A DNA stretch of 7,412 bases from assembly GCA_027080315.1 (NCBI GenBank), contig JALWSI010000073.1, positions 1-7,412 on the forward strand. Direction: 5' to 3'. The translations under genes were made by a program, and so were the position numbers. Below the pieces are notes generated by a model. The model worked only from the letters and a program-made list of their open reading frames with translations. It searched no databases and was not told the origin of the DNA. This DNA is from a bacterium (GTDB lineage: Bacteria; Thermosulfidibacterota; Thermosulfidibacteria; Thermosulfidibacterales; JALWSI01). Shown here in pieces: positions 1 through 6,316 of this stretch (position 1 is its first letter; every line of letters begins with the position of its first letter).

Positions 1-1
1 G

Positions 2-1684
2 AACAGGCTCTTGGCCAGCGAAGGGATTCTGGTGAAGGATAAACAGCTTGGCACGAGCTTCTTCACCAGAAGGGTGGAAGAGATCACTACAGTGGCAGGG
101 GCTAAACACCTGCTTAGAAGGTTTCTGTGGGAGGAAATACCACCCCAAAAGGCCGCCCTTAGAAAGGCCATCTACCACCTCTTATCTCCACTTATTAGAC
201 CAACCTTTAGCCTCAATGAGAAAGAGACTGAACACCTGCAAAACCAACGATTGAAGAAGGTTAAGGACGTGTACTTGCAGGTGAAGAAAGGTGAGGTGAT
301 AATAAGAGAAGGCGAGATAGTGACCGACTCTATTCACCGGAAACTGGAGCTCATTAGGCAGAAGAGCCAAGGCGAAGGCTTTGCCCTGCCCTTTCTGGGC
401 AGGCTTCTTTTGATCTTGCTTCTGCTGACCACGGCCCTATTCTCATGGCCTTTAGTGTACAGGGGAAGAAGGGACCACAGGCTCGCCTTTCAACTTCTGC
501 TCTTCTCTCTGGTTATAGGAACCTCCATTCTAAGGGCAGGCTATGCCTTGGTAAACTGGACAGATGGCCTTTCACTTACCCTTGTGAACGAAGCGGTGAT
601 TATTCTCTCAGTGCCCTTCTCCTTCTCTCCCGCCTTCTGTGCTCTGATACTGGGTGGTGCTACAACCCTTCTATCCATAGCCTTAACAGCAACCCTATCC
701 ATAATGCTTCCACACATATACCCTTTAATTCCAATAGTTATTGTTGGCATAGGAACCTCTGTATTCTACGGATTCAGCCGCAGCGTAAGGCAAAAGGGGT
801 ATCTTCTCTCCCTTTCCATACCCGCCATAGCCGCTTTAGCCTTGGCGTTGGCATGGGGGATATGGAGCGGCACTTTGCTAACCCCTTCTTTTGTGGTGAT
901 GCTATGCGCTGCAATAAGCGGAGTGGCCTTGCTTTTGCTGTTGGCTTACTCCCTTATGCCTGTCACAGAATTCATATTTGGAATAGTGACAGACGTGGGA
1001 TTGCTAAAGCTCGCCAATCTTAACCACCCCTTACTGCAACAGCTTCTTGAAAAGGCCCCTGGCACCTACAACCATAGCATGAATGTGGCCAGCCTTGCCG
1101 AGGCAGCAGCCCAGGCTGTTAACGCCAACGCCTCTCTGGCCAAGGTGGGAGGCTACTATCACGACATTGGAAAGATAAAGAATCCCTCATACTTCATTGA
1201 GAACTCAGATGGAAAGAGCAAACACGACGGACTAGCCCCCTCTATGAGCCGTCTCATCATCCTCTCCCACGTGAAAGAGGGAATAGAGCTTGCCAAAAGA
1301 TACCGACTTCCCACGGTGGTTCAGGACATAATCGAACAACACCACGGTACTACCCTGATCAGATTCTTCTACCATAAGGCCATAGAGCAAGAGGATGAAG
1401 AGGTTAGCGAAGAGACCTTCCGTTATCCCGGTCCAATTCCCCAGTTCAAAGAGGCGGCCATTGTGATGATGGCAGATTCTGTAGAGGCTGCCTCACGCAG
1501 CTTAAAAAAGCCATCTCCTTCAAGGTTAAAAGGATTGGTGAAAGAGGTGGTACATAGCATATTTCTGGAAGGTCAGCTTGAGGATTGTGACCTAACCCTG
1601 AGGGATATTCACGTCGTCATGGAGGTCTTCTCCCGAATGCTCATAGGCCTATTTCACAAAAGAATTGACTACCCCAAAGTATAA
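2..1684 (+). CDS. pgpH: 7TM-HD cyclic di-AMP phosphodiesterase, PgpH family (5' end outside window)
   Basis: Membrane protein with a cytoplasmic HD phosphohydrolase domain; the family hydrolyses c-di-AMP to 5'-pApA. The frame is open to the window edge, and the first transmembrane helix and much of the N-terminal 7TMR-HDED ectodomain are missing, so the gene is cut by the window rather than starting at TTG 11. Numbering from that TTG, residues 1-120 are the ectodomain end with the typical VKKGEVIIREGEIVT turn. About six or seven hydrophobic segments follow at 130-323. The HD domain lies at about 338-550, with metal ligands recognisable as H355 (YNHS), H384-D385 (HDIGK), H420, H444-H445 (QHHG) and D489. 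All core residues are present, so it should be active. ybeY follows 10 nt after its TAA, the usual pgpH-ybeY order. Specificity for c-di-AMP is inferred from family and architecture. Confidence 0.93.
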   Translation, partial: NRLLASEGILVKDKQLGTSFFTRRVEEITTVAGAKHLLRRFLWEEIPPQKAALRKAIYHLLSPLIRPTFSLNEKETEHLQNQRLKKVKDVYLQVKKGEVIIREGEIVTDSIHRKLELIRQKSQGEGFALPFLGRLLLILLLLTTALFSWPLVYRGRRDHRLAFQLLLFSLVIGTSILRAGYALVNWTDGLSLTLVNEAVIILSVPFSFSPAFCALILGGATTLLSIALTATLSIMLPHIYPLIPIVIVGIGTSVFYGFSRSVRQKGYLLSLSIPAIAALALALAWGIWSGTLLTPSFVVMLCAAISGVALLLLLAYSLMPVTEFIFGIVTDVGLLKLANLNHPLLQQLLEKAPGTYNHSMNVASLAEAAAQAVNANASLAKVGGYYHDIGKIKNPSYFIENSDGKSKHDGLAPSMSRLIILSHVKEGIELAKRYRLPTVVQDIIEQHHGTTLIRFFYHKAIEQEDEEVSEETFRYPGPIPQFKEAAIVMMADSVEAASRSLKKPSPSRLKGLVKEVVHSIFLEGQLEDCDLTLRDIHVVMEVFSRMLIGLFHKRIDYPKV

Positions 1685-1686
1685 CT

Positions 1687-1690
1687 GAGG
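1687..1690 (+). promoter_or_regulatory. Ribosome binding site for ybeY
   Basis: GAGG lies 7 nt before ATG 1698 and only 4 nt before GTG 1695. The spacing decides in favour of the ATG. Confidence 0.55.
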
Positions 1691-1697
1691 AAAAGTG

Positions 1698-2150
1698 ATG
1701 GGTGTAACAATCTTGAACCAACAGGAAAGTTCCAAGATTAAGCATAGCATTCTGCGCAAGGTGGCCAAATGTGTGCTTGAGAGGTTTGGAGAAGAAAGGG
1801 CCTCTTTGAGCGTGGTGCTTGTAGATGACGAGACCATCTCGTACTACAACGAAACCTACCTCTCCCATGAAGGCCCCACAGACGTGATATCTTTTCCTCA
1901 AAGAGAGGGAGAGGTTCTTTCTCCAAAAGAAGAGCTGCTTGGAGACGTTATGATCTCTGTGGAAAGGGCAAAGGCCCAGGCAGAAGAGTACGGACACAGT
2001 CTTGAAGAAGAGGTGATCCTGCTACTCATACACGGGATCCTCCACCTTCTTGGATGGGACGACAAAGACCCGGAAGAGAGATCAGAGATGGAGAAAGAGC
2101 AAGAGAGGCTGCTTAGGGAGTGTTACCAACAGAGATACCCATTCCCCTAA
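1698..2150 (+). CDS. ybeY: Endoribonuclease YbeY (rRNA maturation factor) with atypical active site
   Basis: YbeY is a zinc-dependent single-strand endoribonuclease involved in 16S rRNA 3' maturation and 70S quality control. The 150-residue length is normal. The PTDVISFP block is at 60-67, LLGDVMIS at 80-87, and the metal motif HGILHLLGWDD at 112-122. I chose ATG 1698 over the adjacent GTG 1695 because the GAGG at 1687-1690 lies 7 nt from it; GTG 1695 would add one residue. Two hallmark positions differ from the classic form. The third zinc histidine of HGxLHLxGxDH is Asp122, and the position of the E. coli catalytic Arg59 (just before the PTDVLSF block) reads Leu55. His112 and His116 are intact. 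The frame is undisturbed and the surrounding family blocks are conserved, so this looks like a functional variant rather than a pseudogene. It overlaps the next gene by 31 nt. Confidence 0.93.
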   Translation: MGVTILNQQESSKIKHSILRKVAKCVLERFGEERASLSVVLVDDETISYYNETYLSHEGPTDVISFPQREGEVLSPKEELLGDVMISVERAKAQAEEYGHSLEEEVILLLIHGILHLLGWDDKDPEERSEMEKEQERLLRECYQQRYPFP

Positions 2151-2539
2151 GCTTTGAGAGATTTGACTGGCACGAGAACCGGGGATTCTACCTTCTCCTA
2201 TTCACCCTTGAGAGATCAGAGATTCTCAGCATAGGAAGATTAGGAAAGTGCAGATTTGATCCGGGGCTCTACTGCTACGTGGGAAGTGCAAAGAGGAACC
2301 TGAGGCAGCGCATAAGGCGTCATTGCTCCTCAGATAAGCCCATGAGATGGCACATAGATCCTCTTACGCTGATAGCCACCATAAGGGCGGTGGTTCCCAT
2401 ACCCTGGGCAGGCCACTCCGAGTGTGAAATAGCAAACTCTCTGGTCAGGAAGGAATGGAGGAGATACCCAAAAGGGTTTGGTGCCTCAGACTGCAGGTGT
2501 AAAGGCCATCTTCTCTACCTGGATACCAAAGAGAGTTGA
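2120..2539 (+). CDS. DUF123 / Uri-superfamily GIY-YIG nuclease-like protein
   Basis: This 139-residue protein matches the DUF123 (COG1833) branch of GIY-YIG domains. That branch occurs alone or fused to endonuclease III-type glycosylases, mostly in archaea and thermophilic bacteria. The GIY-like strand is GFYLLLF at 22-28 and the YIG-like strand is YCYVGSA at 51-57. They are followed by basic helix RQRIRRH at 62-68, RWHID at 76-80, a candidate metal-binding Glu in HSECEIA at 99-105 (E101), and the family end signature FGASDCRCKGHLLYL at 120-134. Tyr24, Tyr53, arginines and E101 fit a complete nuclease site. The GTG start at 2120 lies inside ybeY; no ATG, GTG or TTG occurs in frame between it and the conserved domain. 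GAGAGG at 2103-2108 is a usable ribosome site. Being the middle gene between ybeY and kdsC suggests co-transcription but says little about role. DNA repair or restriction-like cleavage is family inference; no substrate can be assigned. Confidence 0.88.
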   Translation: MLPTEIPIPLSFERFDWHENRGFYLLLFTLERSEILSIGRLGKCRFDPGLYCYVGSAKRNLRQRIRRHCSSDKPMRWHIDPLTLIATIRAVVPIPWAGHSECEIANSLVRKEWRRYPKGFGASDCRCKGHLLYLDTKES

Positions 2540-2564
2540 GTATATCCCTATTGTTGTGTATTCT
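2536..2564 (+). promoter_or_regulatory. Possible sigma-70 promoter directly before kdsC (leaderless layout)
   Basis: TTGAGT (2536-2541) and TATTCT (2559-2564) are separated by 17 nt, each matching four of six consensus bases. The -10 element ends 6 nt before the kdsC ATG at 2571, so transcription would begin at or next to the start codon. The stretch just before the ATG (TTCTCTCAGT) has no Shine-Dalgarno, which would fit a leaderless mRNA. Matches this weak can occur by chance. Confidence 0.25.
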
Positions 2565-2570
2565 CTCAGT

Positions 2571-3098
2571 ATGGAGAAGATTGAGAGAGACAGATGGCTT
2601 GCCATAAAGAAGGTGATCTTTGATGTTGACGGGGTCCTCACCGATGGCAGGATAATAATGGACGGTGAGGGCAGAGAGCTTAAGTTCTTCAACGTTAAAG
2701 ACGGCCACGGCATAGTGCTGCTACACAGGGCGGGGCTCTCCTCAATGATCATCACCGGCAGAAGATCAAAGGTAGTGGAGCAAAGGGCAAAAGAGCTTGG
2801 AATCACAGAGGTCTACCAGAAGATCCACAACAAACTGGGGCTGTTTCAGGAACTGGTTGAAAAGAACCAGCTAACACCCAAGGAAACCGCCTATGTGGGA
2901 GACGACATAGTAGACATCCCCATCATGAAGCGTGTTGGTCTGGCTGTCACGGTGGCAGATGCTCACCCCGATGTTAAAAAGGTAGCCCACTACATCGCCT
3001 CTCTTCCAGGAGGAAAAGGCGCTGTAAGGGAGTTTATTGAGATGCTTCTGAAGATTCAGGGGCACTGGGACAAGGTCACAGAGCGCTACTGGCTGTGA
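2571..3098 (+). CDS. kdsC: 3-deoxy-D-manno-octulosonate 8-phosphate phosphatase KdsC
   Basis: KdsC is a cytoplasmic HAD phosphatase of the C0 (capless) class that hydrolyses Kdo-8-phosphate to Kdo and phosphate, the last step before CMP-Kdo formation for the LPS inner core. All four HAD motifs are present: DVDGVLTDG at 18-26 (nucleophile D18, acid D20), ITGR with T62, K88, and GDDIVDIPIM at 110-119 (D111, D112). The C-terminal GGKGAVRE tail at 147-154 is the KdsC signature that reaches into the neighbouring subunit's active site. The 175-residue length is typical. I chose ATG 2571 because it places the first HAD motif about 17 residues in; a longer frame back to GTG 2478 would overlap the previous gene and adds no family-like sequence. 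GTG 2556 is a weaker alternative. The ATG has no clear ribosome site. The gene ends in a GTGA overlap with lptC, and Lpt genes follow. Confidence 0.95.
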   Translation: MEKIERDRWLAIKKVIFDVDGVLTDGRIIMDGEGRELKFFNVKDGHGIVLLHRAGLSSMIITGRRSKVVEQRAKELGITEVYQKIHNKLGLFQELVEKNQLTPKETAYVGDDIVDIPIMKRVGLAVTVADAHPDVKKVAHYIASLPGGKGAVREFIEMLLKIQGHWDKVTERYWL

Positions 3099-3625
3099 AT
3101 AAGAAGATATGGCTACTGGCTCTCCCTTTGGTGTTTCTGGCACTGGTGGTGTGGGTGGTGCTGTGGGGAGAACACACCTATCGGATAAGCGGCATAAAGG
3201 CCAAAGGAAAACTCTCAAGAAAGGGAGTTGTGGAAGGCCTGGAGCTATCCAGCTCAAAAGAGGGAAAGCTCTCATGGCTGTTGAGGTCTCAGAAGGCCCA
3301 GGTAAAGGGGAACCTCTTTTTACTGGAGGGTGTTGAGATAACCTACAAGTATGCCCCAGGTAAGACCATTGTGGTACATGGCAGGTACGGAGAGGTTGAC
3401 CAGAAAGAGCAGATTGGGCGCCTGTGGGGAGGAGTGGTTGTGACCATGGGAAGAGAGAGACTAACCACCTCTGAGCTGGTATGGGATCTGCACAGAAACA
3501 GGGTTAGCACAAGTAAAAGGTTCTCCCTTACTGGGCGGTATATGGTAGAGGGCAGAGGATTTGAACTCTTTCCCAACAAGGGAAAGGTTAAGGTTAAACA
3601 CCTGAGAAAGGCGGTGATATTCTGA
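3095..3625 (+). CDS. lptC: LPS export protein LptC
   Basis: LptC is a bitopic inner-membrane protein that receives LPS from the LptB2FG extractor and passes it to LptA. The 176-residue product has a short basic start (MNKK), one hydrophobic anchor at about 6-24, then a periplasmic beta-rich domain with alternating hydrophobic strands typical of the OstA/LptC beta-jellyroll. Examples are KAQVKGNLFLLEGVEITY near 68-85 and the stretch from VVVHGRYGEV to WGGVVVTMGRERLTTSEL. Sequence identity in this family is low, so the call leans on the fold pattern, length and position between kdsC and lptA. The GTG start at 3095 overlaps the kdsC stop as GTGA and has no good ribosome site of its own, which suggests translational coupling to kdsC. 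Confidence 0.88.
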   Translation: MNKKIWLLALPLVFLALVVWVVLWGEHTYRISGIKAKGKLSRKGVVEGLELSSSKEGKLSWLLRSQKAQVKGNLFLLEGVEITYKYAPGKTIVVHGRYGEVDQKEQIGRLWGGVVVTMGRERLTTSELVWDLHRNRVSTSKRFSLTGRYMVEGRGFELFPNKGKVKVKHLRKAVIF

Positions 3626-3628
3626 AAG

Positions 3629-4276
3629 ATGAGATGGCTTAATTTCAATAGAGTGTGTCTCATCCTTGCCATTCTGCTAGTGGCAACGGCTTACAGCCAT
3701 AACTGCAACGCTAAAGAGAAAAAGGGCAACCTTTCTGGGGTGCTCTTGCCCTACGTTCCTCCCCAAGGCCAGATTGTCCCCAATCAAAACAAGGAAGAGC
3801 CGCCTGTTCAGAAGCCTTCTTCAGACCAGAAAAAAACAACCAAACCTGAAAAGACCTCTAAAGTTAAAGAAAAGGCATCCCCCATCTCAATCACGGCTCT
3901 GCGCATGGAGGCCGACAACAAAGAGGGATGGGTGCTCTTCATTGGAAAGGTGAAAGCCATCCAGAAGGACATGGTGCTCACCTCGGAAAGGCTCAAGGTC
4001 TATCTGGACTCAAAGGGCAAGGTGAAGAGGGTTATAGCCTCTGGTGGCGTGAGGGTGGAACAGTCTGGAAGGGTGATCACCTCAAAAGAGGCGGAGTACA
4101 ACCCCACAAAAGAGGTGGTGATCTTCACCGGAAATCCCAAAGCCTGGCAGGGCAAGAACGTTGTGATGGGTAAAAGAATCATCTACTTTGTGAAAGATAA
4201 GAGAAGCATGGTGGAGGGAGGCAACGGCAAGGTGAGTGCCGTGCTCTTTCCCAAAGAGAAGAAGGGTGGCAAGTAG
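3629..4276 (+). CDS. lptA: LPS transport periplasmic protein LptA (OstA-like)
   Basis: LptA forms the periplasmic bridge carrying LPS from LptC to LptD at the outer membrane. The 215-residue protein starts with a signal peptide: basic n-region, hydrophobic core at about 9-22, and likely cleavage after CNA at 26-28. A charged, proline- and lysine-rich segment at about 29-85 follows. The OstA-type domain runs from about 86 to 210, starting at ITALRMEADNKEGWVLFIGKV and containing repeated strand units such as LTSERLKVYL, VIASGGVRVEQ and ITSKEAEYN. The domain itself is normal; the linker before it is much longer than in enterobacterial LptA. The start ATG lies 3 nt past the lptC stop, with weak GGTGAT 10 nt upstream. 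lptB begins 2 nt after its stop, so the three Lpt genes are a unit. The outer-membrane partners LptD/E and the permeases LptF/G are not in this window. Confidence 0.92.
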   Translation: MRWLNFNRVCLILAILLVATAYSHNCNAKEKKGNLSGVLLPYVPPQGQIVPNQNKEEPPVQKPSSDQKKTTKPEKTSKVKEKASPISITALRMEADNKEGWVLFIGKVKAIQKDMVLTSERLKVYLDSKGKVKRVIASGGVRVEQSGRVITSKEAEYNPTKEVVIFTGNPKAWQGKNVVMGKRIIYFVKDKRSMVEGGNGKVSAVLFPKEKKGGK

Positions 4277-4278
4277 CC

Positions 4279-4995
4279 TTGCTAAGGGCAGTGGGACTAG
4301 AGAAGAGCTTTGGCCAACGCCAGGTGGTGAAAGGCGTGGATCTCTACGTCTCAAAGGGGGAGGTGGTAGGGCTCTTAGGGCCCAACGGCGCAGGTAAAAC
4401 CACCACCTTCTACATGATCATCGGCCTCATAAAACCCGACAACGGCCACATCTACTTAGACAGGGAAGACCTCACAGGAATGGCAATGTACCAAAGGGCC
4501 CAGAAGGGGCTATCGTATCTACCCCAAGAGCACTCTGTATTCAGAAGACTAACCGCAAAAGAGAACATCCTGGCTGTAATGGAGCTCAGGGGAATACCAG
4601 AAACAGAACGCAAAAGGCGCACAGAGAGGTTGATAGAGGAGTTTCACCTTGAAGCAGTGGCAGACACCATGGCATACGCCCTCTCAGGTGGAGAGCAAAG
4701 GCGGGTTGAGATCGCCAGGGCCTTGGCCCTTGAGCCCAAGGTTCTGCTCTTAGACGAGCCCTTTGCAGGCATAGACCCAATAGTGGTGGCAGAGCTACAG
4801 CAGCTGGTCATAGCCATGAAGAAGCGGGGAATAGGGATAATAATAACAGACCACAATGTTAGAGAGACCCTGAGAATAACCGACAGGGCGTACATCATAA
4901 ACAAGGGAGAGATCCTTGCCCAAGGGGCTCCTAAGACCATTGCCAACGACACCCAGGTGAGATGCCTCTACTTAGGAGAGGATTTTGAGCTGTGA
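4279..4995 (+). CDS. lptB: LPS export ABC transporter ATPase LptB
   Basis: LptB is the cytoplasmic ATPase dimer that powers LPS extraction by LptFG. The 238-residue product has every ABC element: Walker A GPNGAGKTT at 34-42, Q-loop Q83 in YLPQE, signature LSGGE at 135-139 followed by QRRVEIARAL, Walker B LLLDEP at 156-161 with catalytic E160, and H-loop H192 within DHNVRETL. That last motif and the wording around the signature are characteristic of LptB rather than of other small ABC ATPases. The start is TTG 4279, 2 nt after the lptA stop, with AAGGGTGG at 4262-4269 as ribosome site. GTG 4291 would cut into the first strand of the fold. The stop overlaps the rpoN start as GTGA. The lptA-lptB-rpoN order supports the name. 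Confidence 0.97.
   Translation: MLRAVGLEKSFGQRQVVKGVDLYVSKGEVVGLLGPNGAGKTTTFYMIIGLIKPDNGHIYLDREDLTGMAMYQRAQKGLSYLPQEHSVFRRLTAKENILAVMELRGIPETERKRRTERLIEEFHLEAVADTMAYALSGGEQRRVEIARALALEPKVLLLDEPFAGIDPIVVAELQQLVIAMKKRGIGIIITDHNVRETLRITDRAYIINKGEILAQGAPKTIANDTQVRCLYLGEDFEL
4974..4981 (+). promoter_or_regulatory. Ribosome binding site for rpoN
   Basis: AGGAGAGG at the end of lptB lies 10 nt before the GTG at 4992. It supports the GTG start that overlaps the lptB stop. Confidence 0.5.
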
Positions 4996-6308
4996 GTGGA
5001 GAGCTTAAACCTTCCTTAGAGCTTAAACCCACCCTGAGACAGGTGCTAAGCCCTCAGCTGAGGTTCTCCTTGAAGCTGCTTCAGATGCCAAAGCTTGAGC
5101 TAAGGCAGGAGATCATATCCGCATTGGAGGAGAATCCTCTTCTTGAGGAGATGGAGTGGACACCGCCAGAGGTGCCAACAGCCCCAGGTGGAGGTGGAGA
5201 GGAGGAAGGCCTAAGATGGGACAGAATCCCAGGTAAAGAACAGACCCTTTACCACCATCTTTTGAGCCAGATAGAGGTGACCCCCAACACCACCAAAGAA
5301 GAGAGAACCGCTGCAAGAAAGCTGCTTCTCTACCTGGATCCCATGGGCCATCTCATCATGGATCCCGAACTCATAGCCCTTGAGCTTGAGATGCCAGTGG
5401 AGCAAGTGAAGAAAGGGCTTAAGCTGCTTCAAAGGCTTGACCCCATTGGATGCGGAGCCCGGGACTGCAAAGAGGCGGTTCTGATCCAGGCAAAGACCAA
5501 GTACCCCAACGACAAGCTTCTTGCCTCCATAATAAGGGACCACTGGGAAGAGCTGTGCCAGGGACACTGGGGAAAGGTAGAGAAGATCTACAACCTCTCT
5601 GAAGAGGAGAAGCTGGGAATCCTGAAAAGGCTAAGAACCCTCGATCCCTTCCCCGGCATCAGATGGGGTGAAGCAGCCCAGAGCTTTGTTCAGGTAGAGG
5701 CCTACATCTACAAGGTGGGAGACGAGTATCAGGTTCATCTGGACGAGTCCGGCATACCCAGAATAAGGATAAACCCCACATACCTTGAGATGATGGAATC
5801 ACCCAGCACCCCCGAAGAGGTGAAGGAGTTCATAAAAGAGAGGTACCAGAGGGCCCTGACCTTAGTTCAGAGCATTGAACAGAGAAAACGGACCATCCGC
5901 AGGGTTGTGGAGGTGATAATTGAGAAACAACGGCCCTTCCTTGAAGGGCGCTCCCAAGGGGTTATTCCCATGACCCTCAAAGAGGTTGCAGAAAAGGTGG
6001 GACTGCATCAGTCAACGGTTAGCAGGGTGGTGTCAAAGAAATATGTTCAGACACCTCAGGGCACCTTCCCCTTAAAGCTCTTCTTCTCAAGCAGCGTGGA
6101 AGGAAAAGAGGGAAAGGTGTCGGCAATGACCATAAAACAGAGAATAAGAAGGCTCATCTCTCAGGAAGATCCAGCAAAGCCTCTGGGAGATCAGGCCATA
6201 GCCGATATTCTCGCCAAAGAGGGCATCCGCCTTGCAAGACGCACCGTGACCAAATACAGAGAGGCCATGGGCATACCCGCATCTACCAAAAGACGGCTTA
6301 GGAGGTAA
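4992..6308 (+). CDS. rpoN: RNA polymerase sigma-54 factor RpoN
   Basis: RpoN is the alternative sigma factor that recognises -24/-12 promoters and needs an AAA+ enhancer-binding activator. At 438 residues it is slightly shorter than most. Region I (about 1-50) carries the activator-responsive helices (LSPQLRFSLKLLQMPKLELRQEI). A short acidic, glycine-rich region II follows at about 51-75, then the core-binding domain to about 300, including LDPIGCGARD. The helix-turn-helix starts near 327 (MTLKEVAEKVGLHQSTVSRVV), and the RpoN box ARRTVTKYRE at 415-424 has Thr where Ala is usual (ARRTVAKYRE). Region I opens with ELKPSL-ELKPTL, a six-residue tandem repeat. The core domain stretch near 229-250 lacks the common PDV tripeptide. 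GTG 4992 is supported by the ribosome site inside lptB and by region I beginning immediately; no other in-frame start precedes the conserved helices. Essential domains are complete, so it should be functional. Confidence 0.97.
   Translation: MSGELKPSLELKPTLRQVLSPQLRFSLKLLQMPKLELRQEIISALEENPLLEEMEWTPPEVPTAPGGGGEEEGLRWDRIPGKEQTLYHHLLSQIEVTPNTTKEERTAARKLLLYLDPMGHLIMDPELIALELEMPVEQVKKGLKLLQRLDPIGCGARDCKEAVLIQAKTKYPNDKLLASIIRDHWEELCQGHWGKVEKIYNLSEEEKLGILKRLRTLDPFPGIRWGEAAQSFVQVEAYIYKVGDEYQVHLDESGIPRIRINPTYLEMMESPSTPEEVKEFIKERYQRALTLVQSIEQRKRTIRRVVEVIIEKQRPFLEGRSQGVIPMTLKEVAEKVGLHQSTVSRVVSKKYVQTPQGTFPLKLFFSSSVEGKEGKVSAMTIKQRIRRLISQEDPAKPLGDQAIADILAKEGIRLARRTVTKYREAMGIPASTKRRLRR
5001..5036 (+). repeat. 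18-bp tandem duplication at the start of rpoN
   Basis: Units 5001-5018 and 5019-5036 share 14 of 18 bases, the first 11 identical (GAGCTTAAACC). They encode ELKPSL and ELKPTL in frame within sigma-54 region I. Confidence 0.7.
6301..6306 (+). promoter_or_regulatory. Ribosome binding site for hpf
   Basis: GGAGGT overlaps the rpoN stop codon and lies 10 nt before the hpf ATG at 6317. It is the strongest Shine-Dalgarno in the window, which suits a gene that may need high translation. Confidence 0.65.
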
Positions 6309-6316
6309 TTAAAAAG

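Noticed and set aside
11-13. TTG as true start of the pgpH-type gene
   Set aside because: The reading frame continues upstream to the window edge, and the family requires a preceding transmembrane helix and a longer ectodomain, so the real start lies outside the window.
445-1023. 192-codon open frame inside the pgpH-type gene
   Set aside because: It is in another frame of a clearly conserved membrane/HD gene, has no recognisable domain and no ribosome site of note; it is a shadow frame.
2478-2570. N-terminal extension of kdsC back to GTG 2478
   Set aside because: The added 31 residues lie mostly over the DUF123 gene in another frame and do not look like KdsC, whose first HAD motif should be close to the start.
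4267-4283. Sigma-54-like -24/-12 element (TGGCAAG...TTGCT) just before lptB and rpoN
   Set aside because: The GG and GC dinucleotides are 11 nt apart instead of 10, and the -24 element has A for C. The site also covers the lptA stop and lptB start codon, so a chance match is more likely than an autoregulatory promoter.
5933-5949. Perfect 7-bp hairpin GCCCTTC-CTT-GAAGGGC inside rpoN
   Set aside because: It lies in the middle of a conserved coding region with no following T-run, so it is not an intrinsic terminator.
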